From Vitrella brassicaformis (taxonomy: Eukaryota; Sar; Vitrellaceae): a stretch of 64,000 nt of DNA. The stretch is taken from contig CDMY01000027.1 of NCBI GenBank assembly GCA_001179505.1, positions 124,001 through 188,000 on the forward strand, read 5' to 3'. How positions within the stretch are numbered: the stretch's first letter is position 1; each line of letters opens with the position of its first letter. The notes below the pieces were generated by a model. It worked only from the letters and a program-made list of their open reading frames with translations. It was not told the origin of the DNA and searched no databases. The translations under genes and the position numbers were made by a program. Positions 55,301 through 64,000 of the stretch are shown here, piece by piece.

Positions 55301-57806
55301 TCACTTGCTGCCCCCCTCACTGCCCTCCCCTTGGTCGTTGCCCTCGTCAGTCTGCCCGCCCTGCTCTTTGCCCTCTCCCCCAGCATCATCTGGTGCTGGC
55401 TGTGGTGCCTCGGACGGCGCCTCGACGAGCGTGCTGTCTCCCCCGAAGTAGAGGTTGCCCTTGCCCTTCCTGTCGTCGCTTTGCAGAATGCCCGAGCTCC
55501 ACAACGTCGCCTCCTTCTTGGCTGCTGGTGATCGGCGCAGCTTTGGCCGTCTTGATGGTGGTGGTTGTGACGGTGATGTTGACTCATCCACTGCTGTCGC
55601 TTCCGCACCCTCCGCTTGCTCTTGTCTTTGTCTGCGGAGCATCGCTGTGCGCCGCAGGAAGTCGCTGGCGTCAGCTGATGATGGCTGATGCTGCTGCTCG
55701 TCTTGTGTGGCGGGCAGCGGTGTGCCGGTGCGTGGTCGGCAGACGCCGTCGGTGCCGCACTCCATCTGCTGAGAGGTCCCTGCAGCAATCGGCATCGGCT
55801 CAGGAGTCGTCATGACGGCCGGGGCAGCCGGTGCTGTGGGTGTCGTCTCTGGCGGATGCTCCTCCACGTCTACCCCTCTCTCCTCCTGCTGATACTGCGC
55901 CCTATGCCGGTGGGGCAACGGGATGGGCATACCCACGACGTCACCCGACACCTGCTTCGCCTTCCATGCGGTGAGGGTCTTGTACGCCGCCGTCACGGGG
56001 GCGAGGTTCCTGCTCTCGTAGGACATGGCAACCGGGGCGCCAGCAGAGACGTCAGCAGAGTCCTGGAAGCCCACCAGTCGGAGGATGGCGAGTGCGGGTG
56101 GATAGGGGGCGACGGTCTCGGCTGCTTTGGCGTTGAGGAGGTTGATGCGCCTGTACTTGGGGTCTTGTGGGTGCCGGGCGACGTTCTTGAGATAGATGGA
56201 CAGAATGCGCACCGTCTCCTGTGCCTTGTCAGACGTCATGCCGGGCGCCTGCATCCACAAATCAATCAATCAACACAGAGAGAGAATGGTGCAGTGCAAC
56301 ACTAGAAAGAGATGTATGCGATGCGCGTCTCTGTGGCTCTGTATGTGACCTTGAGGAGCTGATCGAGCTGTTTCTTGATGTCATAGTCGAGCTTCTCACT
56401 CTTGGCGAAGCCAAAGGCGGCCCTCCCACACATGGACGAGAACCGCCTGCAGGCCACAACAAACACGCATATGACACGTGCGTCCATCCACCCAACCATC
56501 CATGCTGTTGACTTACTTACCGGCTGACTGGCTGCAGTTTCTCCTTCTGTGAGAGTTCCGGCTGCCTCTGGGCCAGCCGTGTGATGAGCGCCTGGAGCTG
56601 GTCGCTGCCGCCGACGCCAGTGGACTTCTCGACGATGTCGCCGTCGATGACCGATAAGAGTGTGGGCAGCCCCTCCACCTCCAGACACTGAGATAATGAC
56701 TTGTGCTTGTCGCTGTTGATCTTGACCAATCTGAACAGCACATTACACACACACACATGGATGTGATCTTTCTGCCTGTGGGCGAGAGGCCTTTCAGGAC
56801 TGACCTGAACATGCCCCCAAATTGCGTGACGACGTCTTCGAGGATGGGTTTGAGCTGCTGGCAGGGGCCGCACCAGTCGGCATACACGTCAATCAGCACA
56901 GGCACCGGCGACTCGATCACCAGACGCTGCAGCTCGCTCTCCTCCGGCTCAAATATCACGCTGTTCTTCTCCGCTGGCTCGGGCATCCTGCCGCCTCCAG
57001 ATGCTGGTGCTGCCGCCCTGCCTTTGCCCTTGAGTGTGGCTGTGGTGCGCCCAAGGCTGTCCTGACCCTCACTGACGAACGAGCGATAGTCGGGATCACT
57101 TGTGGTCCTGCGTCTGATCATGGCCATGACGCGCCGGGTGCTGACGCCCCCCACTCCAGCCGCCGTCTGCCATGCCTTGATGACGCCTTCCCGAGCCGTC
57201 TGCTCGTCGACGCCTCTCCTGACCTTCCGCGTCACCTTGTCCTCAAAGACTCGCTGCAGCTGCTGCTCCTGCCTGGTCAGGAGGCTGTCTGCCTGCTGGC
57301 CTATCGCCTCGATGGCTTCACGCACAGCTACGTCCTGCGGCCGCTTGGCGATGGCCGCATCCTGAAGCGAAGTGAGTGCCGGCGCGATGCCGATCTCACG
57401 GACGGCAGCGTCGACCACAGATGGAGACCAACCTGAGACCACACACACACACACATGAAAGGTACACAAAGAGATGATGACATGGGCTTGTGGGTGTCTG
57501 TCTGTCTGTCTATCTACCTTTCTGTCGCAGCCAGTTGGCAGCCGCCAGCGTCAATCTCTCCATGGCGATCTTCTCCATGGCCTGCTGCTCTCCCTCCTCT
57601 ATCAGATCTTCCCCCTGCGTGTCAATGGCATAGTACCCCGCCTGTATGGATGGGTCGATGCGGCCGCTGCTGCCCTCCCGTCCCTGCAGGGCCATCGGCA
57701 CGCCCCATGCCCGCTGCCGAAGGGGCACTGTGAGGGTGCCGGTCTCTGACGATGCCTTGATGAAGGGCAGCAAGGAGATCAAGAGGCAAACAGAGGACGC
57801 ACGCAT
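55301..57806 (-). CDS. Signal-peptide thioredoxin-PUB domain protein
   Basis: ATG 57806, stop TGA 55303-55301; about six exons. The start MRASSVCLLISLLPFIKASS is a signal peptide. A helical region follows (LTRQEQQLQRVFEDKVTRKV). Then FEPEESELQRLVIESPVPVL and IDVYADWCGPCQQLKPILED give a complete thioredoxin active site (WCGPC), continuing LVKINSDKHKSLSQCLEVEG, LPTLLSVIDGD (cis-Pro) and QALITRLAQRQPE. The next region, KAQETVRILSIYLKNVARHP, QDPKYRRINLLNAKAAETVA and PPALAILRLVGFQD, is a PUB/PUG domain, which in PNGase and UBXD1 binds the p97/Cdc48 tail. A long low-complexity tail ends in Glu/Gly/Gln. Signal peptide plus Trx plus PUB suggests a lumenal or periplastidal partner of a Cdc48 system; the compartment is inferred. 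The enzyme role would be disulfide exchange. Confidence 0.8.
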
Positions 57807-58090
57807 GCCGTAGACCAAAGGTTGATGAATGAGGCTCCAGCGTCCAGATCTTGAGGTCAGATAAGCTCGCAAAAAGCCACCGTGAAACCGCTCTCTCTCT
57901 CCGAAGATCGCCCGCGAGAAAGAAGAGAAGCGCCGCCATCTCTCTCAGTAATCAGGTATGAAAGGGCAGAAAGACCACAATGAAAGGGCAGAATACAACC
58001 AACGCACTCACTTATGATGGCATGTGTGACCGTTCTGTCCCGTGTCACCGACTGGCCCTTCGTGAGCCAGTGACTCATCAGCTTCCCGTG
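57807..58090. promoter_or_regulatory. Divergent intergenic region (Trx-PUB / KCTD-FKBP)
   Basis: 284 bp between outward start codons; presumed bidirectional promoter. The plus frame is open from 57980, so the rightward start could be earlier. Confidence 0.35.
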
Positions 58091-59471
58091 ATGGATGCCC
58101 TGACGCGTCACGGTGTCCTCTGTGATCTCGACAGCACCATCGTCGGCCCCTTGGAGGACCTGGCAGACCAGCAGAGAGATTTGTCGTCGGCGTACGACAT
58201 CATCGCCTTGCTGAACGACCATGGCGCCAATCAGCTTTCAAGGGCCTCGGGCGACGAGATGCTGCAGCTCAACGTGGGCGGCAGCCTGTCGAGTGTGCAG
58301 CGGCGGCACCTGACGAGGTGTAGTGGTTCCCTGCTTAATTACTCCCCTGCTTACATACTTGTGTCATGTGCAGCGTCGAGGGGTCGCCCCTGTCCATCTT
58401 GTTCAGCGGCAAGTGGGATGGCCGATTCATCCGGGACCAGGACAGTCGAGTGTTCGTCGACATGGACCCCCGCGCCTTTGAGCAGGCGCGCAACGCCCTG
58501 TTTGAGGGGCAGGAGGGCGTGGACCATCTGCTCTGTGAGGCCCACAAGAGACAATTCACTGGTAGGGAGGGAGGGATGGGTGTGATGTTTGCACTCACAC
58601 ACATGCATACGCCGGATGTTTTGTTCAGGAGTTCATGACTTCTGGTTTAAGCTGCTGCTGTCACCGCTCCCGCCGGTCGTAGAGGAGAAACGGTCCGCAG
58701 AGAGGCCCCAATTGACGGCCACAAACATCCCTCCCGAGTTGAACGCCTTCTGGGCGGCTGTCAAGAAATTCATAGAGGGCTTCGCTGCCCGCAAGGGAAG
58801 GCTGGCGCGAGAGCGGCAACCAAGAAGGCGGCATACGACAAGGTCATGGCCGAGATACAGGTGACCCACACGGACAGACAGACAGTGCTATGCATCAGCA
58901 AGCATGGAGCTGTTTATGTGTATGTGTGTCATGGATGGATGTATCAGGCGGTGCGGCCCTTCCTGGCTCCCCTGTCTGCCGCCCATCCGTTCCTGCCACA
59001 CGTCCGCAAGGGCTACGAAATCCGCTCAGTGGACTTGTGCGGAACGACTATCGCCACCACTCAGGCCACCCTGGACGACATGGGCGACATTCCTCTGCGC
59101 AATCGATTCGATATGTGTGTGAGGAGGGAGGGGCAGAGAAACAAATGCAACGAGTGTGTGTGGATGTGTGTGCATCCAATCAGGTGGTCGGGCGCTGTGC
59201 ACGGAGTTTCTGACGAACATTTCCGCCGTCTGGTGGACTTCTATCGCCGCCAGCGGCACACTGCGGCCGGCGCACAGCTGCCTCTGGCCTGTGTGGTGCT
59301 GCGGGGGGCCAACGCGACAGAGCAACGATTCCTGGACAAGACCGCCCGGATGTACGGCGTCATTGAGGGTGGCGCTGCCGCCAAGGGGAACGCCATCACA
59401 CAGGCACTCCAACAAAGGTATGCAGGCGCACGTACGCGTCATGAAGGCAGGTTTTTGTTGACTGACAGTGG

Positions 59472-59506
<35 letters not shown>

Positions 59507-59844
59507 TGTGCAGTTTGTCCCGTTTGTGCCGGGCGAGTGGCGAACCTGATGATTGCTTCTGTGGGAGTGTGTCGCCGTCCGGTGTGCGGTATCAGATTGT
59601 GGAGGAGGGGACGGGATTGATGCCGCTGAGACACCAGGTGGTCACATACGACTGCACGTACTGGCGGGACAAGTTTAATGGCAGCCAGAAGGTCCACGAG
59701 GCCCGACGGTACGAGTATCCTATGAGCAGTGTGCGAGCCGAGTGGTTCCGTGAGGCGCTGATGGCCATGAGAGTGGGCGAGACCAGACGTGTGATAACGC
59801 CCTTTAAGATGTACGTTGAGCTGCGGCTCATTAGCATCATGTGA
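58091..59844 (+). CDS. KCTD-type BTB domain fused to FKBP-like domain
   Basis: Chosen ATG 58091 (MDALTRHGVLCDLDSTIVGP); the same frame is open from ATG 57980. A coiled region (EDLADQQRDLSSAYDIIALL) precedes a T1/KCTD-type BTB: DEMLQLNVGGSLSSVQRRHL, then an intron, SVEGSPLSILFSGKWDGRFI, RDQDSRVFVDMDPRAFEQAR. The middle (ELNAFWAAVKKFIEGFAARK, then AATKKAAYDKVMAEIQ, AVRPFLAPLSAAHPFLPHVR, YGVIEGGAAAKGNAITQAL) matches nothing known to me. The C-terminal exon carries SGVRYQIVEEGTGLMPLRHQ, VVTYDCTYWRDKFNGSQKVH, and VRAEWFREALMAMRVGETRR with a final VELRLISIM: an FKBP-type fold, though the catalytic aromatic residues are not confidently placed. KCTD proteins often act as Cul3 adaptors; FKBP domains isomerise prolyl bonds. 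A -1 frame change near 58791-58803 is needed. Confidence 0.65.
59471..59513. repeat. (CT)n-(GT)n microsatellite at an acceptor
   Basis: CT then TG dinucleotides running straight into the CAG acceptor of the FKBP exon. Confidence 0.85.
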
Positions 59845-60218
59845 CCCATGCGTGCTGACTTGGTTGGTGAGATAACGGCCACATCGTATTGATGGATTTT
59901 GTTGATTGATGACTACCCGATAGATGCGGTCTGTAACCGATTTGGTGCACCCCTGTGTCTGTCTGAGAGAGGGCTCGCCAGCAGCACAGAAACCACAGGC
60001 GGGGGCAGAAGTGCTCTGCTTTAGCAGACGCGGCATGTAGAGTCGCGTCCCTTCTGTCTTGTGTGCGTCTCTCATGGAGAGAATCCCTTCGAGAGACACT
60101 CGAGCTCGCAATTGCGATCGGGAGGAAGATCCCCTCGTTGACGGAGGAAAAAGGGAACACAAACACCACAGCAAAGCAGATCAGAGACGAACTGAATGCC
60201 AAGCATTCGTCAGCAGCC
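59845..60218. other. Intergenic region between two rightward genes
   Basis: About 370 bp. An open frame from 60063 leads into the expansin-like signal peptide (ATG 60219), so part may be coding or 5' UTR. Confidence 0.4.
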
Positions 60219-61884
60219 ATGACGTCGGCTGCCTCAGGCTGCATTCTTCTTCTCTTGGGGCCCGTCTTGTTGAGCGCCGAGGCCGTCGATGACGCCGTCC
60301 TTGACCTCTACAGGACACCAAGGGAGGGCTCGCTGTCTTATTACTGGAATCTGAGCGAGTCGCAACGCGGGACGTGCTTCCAGTGGCCTGAGCCGGCCGC
60401 CGGCAAGAATGGCGTGTGGACAAGGTGGGAGACACACACATTGTCAAGGATGTGCAACCAAGGCTTCTGGACTGCCCTATATGGCCAATCGACGCTGTCT
60501 TCTGCCTTTTTGTTGCAGCGTAGCGTTACCTGTCGTGTCGTCGCAGACCTTTTACGACGGGAGGACTTGCGGCATGTGCATCGAGTTCCTCCACACGGAT
60601 GTCGGCCGGGGGCCGCGCTACTTGGGGTCCAAACATGGAGGGCCAGAGGAGCACCAACCGCCAGCCAACGAGCGGACTCGTCTGTTTGTCAACAATGCGT
60701 GAGCTGCCGGCTGATACGTCCATGGAGACACACATCTGTGCCTGTGTCTGTCTCCATCTGCCCATGTTGCCGGCAGCTGTGGCGACTGCGAGTATGAGAA
60801 TCAGATGGACGTGTCGCTCAATAGCAGGTCGGCCTTGCACACACACCTACACACACACATATATGAGCGCACTCAGCAAAGGAAGACACAAAGATGACCA
60901 TCTTATGTCTTGTGTCGATCGGCAGGAAGGGGCTGTGGCAAGCGACCTGGGTGGCTGTGGACTGTGAGCCAGACACCACTCCCGTGCAGTTCATCTTCGG
61001 CCGTGGCTCCTCGGAGCACTTCATCGGGGTAGCCTGACTAACAGAGACATGGCCCAAACATCACGCCCATGTATTGTGTGTTAGTCTATCTCTTGGATGC
61101 AGTTGCAGGCCCGCAATCTGCCGATACCCGTCAAGGGTATCGAATACTACCATCCGATCAACGACAAGTGGTATACGATGAGCCAAGGCTTCACAGGTCT
61201 GCTCATATCGGCCGGCCATGCAGTGGATGAGAGAAAGGGTACATACTGACATGTGTTGTGTTATATCCGGTATGCATCACTCACTGGACGGACGCAGGCA
61301 TGTTCAAGTTCCAAGCGACAGAGACTGGCCTTGGCTGGCCCGACGAGCTCTTGAAGCCTCCATTGCGGGTTCGAGTCACCTCACTCAAGGCAAGCAACCA
61401 AGCAAGCCCCCTCAACCACCACTTCCCACATCCATCCCTGTCTCCCCCCTGTCCTGTTTGCCTTCAGGGGCAGGCTCTCGAGACAAATGTCTCCCGCATA
61501 GGGGAGGCCTTCGAGGTCATCGACTCTGATCCACCCATATTTTTTGAGGGCATCACGGGCGACGCCCCCACCGGCTCATGCACCGCAGTTGAAGAGGCCA
61601 GCAGGACGCCATGCGGCCCCTCAGACGTGAGTGAGAATGGCTGTGCGCTGCTCCACTGCTGCTGGAGTGGAGAGGGAGAGGAAGGCCCGTCGTGTTACCG
61701 CCGTGAGGGGGATGAGAGGACCGATTTGTCATCAGGTGGCCAACGTGTTACGGATCAGTACGACTCGAGTGCATGGAAGCCACACAGGAGGCTGCCGTGG
61801 CTGCTGGTTGGTGTGTTGGTCTGCGTCAGGTGGCTAGCTTGTCAACGACCCACCATTGCGCTGGCTGATGTGGTGATGTGGTGA
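60219..61884 (+). CDS. Expansin-like protein (DPBB plus CBM63-like), possible C-terminal anchor
   Basis: ATG 60219: MTSAASGCILLLLGPVLLSA is a signal peptide. Exon 1 ends about 60425; further exons start near 60521, 60776, 60926, 61104, 61292 and 61469. QRGTCFQWPEPAAGKNGVWT and SVALPVVSSQTFYDGRTCGM with CIEFL, then FVNNACGDCEYENQMDVSLN, correspond to the double-psi beta-barrel of expansins, with Asp of MDVSLN at the place of the expansin HFDLS Asp. GLWQATWVAVDCEPDTTPVQ links to the beta-sandwich: LQARNLPIPVKGIEYYHPIN, DKWYTMSQGF, LLKPPLRVRVTSLKGQALET. Expansins loosen cellulose walls without hydrolysis. The last exon, if read through, ends PWLLVGVLVCVRWLA and stop TGA, a possible membrane helix. 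A strong GTGAGT donor at 61627, however, could splice this away. The in-frame ATG 60063 upstream is less likely, as it would bury the signal. Confidence 0.7.
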
Positions 61885-62290
61885 ATTTTTCCGTCCTATT
61901 TTTCGTCGACCGCAGGATGATAGGCTGGGTTGACTGGTGTGTGGGTGTGGGTGTGGGTGTAGGTTTGGGTGGATGTGGGTGTGGGTGGACGTGACGACTG
62001 TCCTTTGCTGTCTTTGGCAGTTTTGGACCCTGACTGAACTGTGAGCCTGTCTGCACTTGAAGCCTCTTCGTGTGTTGGTAGGAACACATGACACACGCTT
62101 TCAGAGGATCGGTCGTCTGTCTGTCTCTGTCCAGAGAGAGGGAAAAAAGACACAAATCACATGCACGCATCCCATGCACCCACCTAACCAACCAGTGCGG
62201 TCATTGTAAATCAGTTATTGTCCGTCAAGGCATTGCACGCACCCACATATGCACAGCGTATGCATGTTCATGCACACACAAGCGTCTCAC
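61885..62290. other. Convergent intergenic region with G-rich repeat
   Basis: Between the expansin-like and Sen54 3' ends. Main feature is the GGGTGT-type repeat at 61936-61989; no coding frame. Confidence 0.4.
61936..61989 (+). repeat. (GTGTGG)n G-rich tandem repeat
   Basis: About nine GGGTGT/GGATGT units with several GGG runs in the plus strand, 50 bp past the expansin stop. Composition permits G-quadruplex formation. Confidence 0.75.
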
Positions 62291-63965
62291 TCATCGGCCA
62301 CGCCTGCCCGCGCCATCGCCTCCGATCCGACAGTTGTCCTCCAGCAGCTCAACCTACACTCACACATCAAATGATCACTATACATCCACTGGTGCCGTGT
62401 GTCTCTTCTGTCGTGTAATGTTGTGTATGCTGACCTTGAAAAAGCATATGGACGCGTTCTCCACCACAGCCACCAAATGACCCATCCGGGGGGCACCGCC
62501 TGCGCCATCCTCACCCCCGACGCCACACGCACTCCCCGCCTCTTCACCACATTCACCACCACCACCACCATCAGCAGCAGCAGCGGCTGGAGGCACCTGA
62601 CGGGTGTCATCTTCCGCCGTTGTCCTGGCCTTCTTGGCCGGCGGGATGTCAGATGGCTCAGCTGGCGGTGATGAGGCGGCATGCAGGTCGTGGAGCACCT
62701 CAGGGTCCTCAAAGAACTCACACAGAGGCTCGGTCCACCTGACACGCACATACACACACACACACACACACACATACACACACTCACATATCCAGACAGA
62801 CCTCATCATATCTCTCACTTGGCCACGTGCAGTACGTAGTCCGGCGCTTCGTCGAAGCTGGGCCGCCTGTCGCAGGGCATGAACACCCGCCACACACGCT
62901 CACCGGCATCGCACTCGACCTCCTTCACAGCACTCATCGCACCGCCACCACCATCACAATCACCCAGCCGACTCAACGCACTCGACAGCACGTCGGGGGC
63001 CTCTCCAGATGCCTTGTCTGGTTCAGTCGGGCGGTCGCTTTGTGCACTGCGCTGGAAGTTGGCGAAAACTCGTCGGCTCATGTTGGTGGATGGGTGGGGT
63101 GCGGGCAGCCGGGCCATGGCTTCCTCAGGACTCGGCAACGAGTCGGTGGGCAGGGCCGCTGGGTGCCTGGAGAGAGGAGAGAGAGAGAGAGAATGTGTGT
63201 GTAAATGCATTTGTGTGTGGCATGGACTTGGCGGCGTACCTCCGTTGCAGAGCGTATCCTGCCCTCTTCATGTGGGCGTAGACGATGTAGCACGTCAAGC
63301 TCACACTCAGCGGACGACCCGCCTCATCTAAAATACACACACACACACACACAAGAAGAGTAGGAAGGACGGAAAGGCGATATATGATGCGTGGATGCAA
63401 TGTGTATCTATGGCTGGCTGGCTGACCGACCCTTGAGTTGTCTGTCGTGCAGGTCCATGAGGGTGTCGTATGCGTCCTGCACCGACCAGCGGCGGCCTGA
63501 CTCGTCCCACACATCCAACGAACCTGTCAGTCACGTCACACACACATGACACCCACACCACACCCACAGGCATTTCATTTGCAGCCCAGTGAATGCAATG
63601 CATGTGCGGCATCCATCTTAAGATATACAGGTAGGCTAGGCATTTACCTCTTTCCTTGAGGTAGAGGACCTCTTCCACATGCAGCATCTGCCGGCCGGGG
63701 GGGATGTTCCACCCCAAACTCTGCACCACCTTGCCGCGAGGACGCACCACCATTCCCTGAATGAATGGAATGAACCAACACAACACACAGAGAGAGAGAG
63801 AGAGAGAGTGTGGCTGGCTGGCACTTCTGTTCACCGTGTTTGCTCACTCACCACGCCCAGGTCATTCATCCAGATCACCACCGTCCCTACACACATAACA
63901 CACACACAGACAAGGAAGGCACCCATAGGCCCGGCAAGATGGGAGCTACCGATGTTCTCCTCCAT
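62291..63965 (-). CDS. tRNA-splicing endonuclease subunit Sen54
   Basis: Apparent start ATG 63965 (MEENI), though another upstream exon may lie beyond the right edge. Eight exons end at TGA 62293-62291. Sen54 hallmarks in order: TVVIWMNDLGVGMVVRPRGK, SLGWNIPPGRQMLHVEEVLY, LKERGSLDVWDESGRRWSVQ, DAYDTLMDLHDRQLK, then VSLTCYIVYAHMKRAGYALQRR (the wHTH core), a long variable insert (SRRVFANFQRSAQSDRPTEP; PAKKARTTAEDDTRQV), ERVWRVFMPC, and the C-terminal HLVAVVENASICFFK. Sen54 is a structural subunit of the Sen2-Sen34-Sen15-Sen54 enzyme that cuts introns from pre-tRNA, in the nucleus or at mitochondria in yeast. It is non-catalytic. The last exon reads VELLEDNCRIGGDGAG. Gene symbol is left blank as species naming is unknown. 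Confidence 0.8.
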
Positions 63966-64000
63966 GTGTAGCCCACTCACTTTGTGAGGCGTCTGGGTCT

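Noticed and set aside
1-64000. tRNA, rRNA or other structured RNA genes
   Set aside because: No cloverleaf with a TTCRANTC-type box or rRNA-like block could be recognised by eye on either strand; an Infernal/tRNAscan run is needed to exclude them.
1-64000. Transposase, reverse transcriptase or long terminal repeats
   Set aside because: No such motif or long flanking repeat was seen; the duplications at 24640 and 51358 look like local DNA copying rather than element insertion.

Overview
The window is nuclear DNA from a eukaryote: about 22 protein genes, almost all split by many short introns (roughly 50-120 bp) with GT-AG ends. Coding sequence is GC-rich. A striking habit is that introns carry (TG)n or (GTCT)n tracts just before the 3' AG on the coding strand. 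Several products have secretory signal peptides, one carries a domain typical of plastid/cyanobacterial proteins (DUF3727-like), and one couples a signal peptide to thioredoxin and PUB domains. Together these suggest an alga with a complex plastid. A compact alveolate such as a chromerid (Vitrella-like) is my best guess; the lineage is inference from style, not from a database match.

Layout, left to right: 1-564 (-) Lys/Ser-rich protein, cut by the window edge; 648-2238 (+) BTB/POZ protein; 2883-9261 (-) large two-module ankyrin-RING protein; 9349-10718 (-) unknown protein; 11012-12603 (+) DUF3727-like plastid-type protein; 13227-14893 (-) WD40 protein; 15155-17151 (+) AzgA-type purine permease; 18777-20582 (-) zinc alcohol/polyol dehydrogenase; 20964-21984 (+) small signal-peptide and tail-anchor protein; 22880-24468 (-) acidic coiled-coil protein, preceded by a decayed copy of the dehydrogenase 5' end; 25282-34652 (-) giant coiled-coil protein; 34972-39142 (+) multi-TM PAS-type protein; 40049-41199 (+) MYND zinc finger protein; 41459-44397 (+) coiled-coil/acidic protein; 44813-46371 (-) WWE-like plus NYN/PIN RNase; 46495-48136 (+) SET-domain methyltransferase; 48673-49304 (-) secreted Cys-rich protein; 50690-53940 (+) damaged CDK-like kinase locus with a tandem duplication; 55301-57806 (-) thioredoxin-PUB protein; 58091-59844 (+) KCTD/BTB-FKBP fusion; 60219-61884 (+) expansin-like protein; 62291-63965 (-) tRNA-splicing endonuclease subunit Sen54.

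There is no operon logic. Genes mostly alternate strand, giving repeated head-to-head pairs with about 80-380 bp between start codons (for example 564/648, 46371/46495, 57806/58091), so each gap probably holds a bidirectional promoter. Functions are mixed: ubiquitin-linked (BTB, RING, KCTD, PUB, WWE), RNA processing (Sen54, NYN RNase), transport and metabolism (permease, dehydrogenase), wall or surface (expansin-like, Cys-rich secreted), and signalling (PAS, kinase). Exon boundaries were read by eye from splice sites and frame continuity; spans are good to the start and stop codons unless stated, while internal exons are a model.
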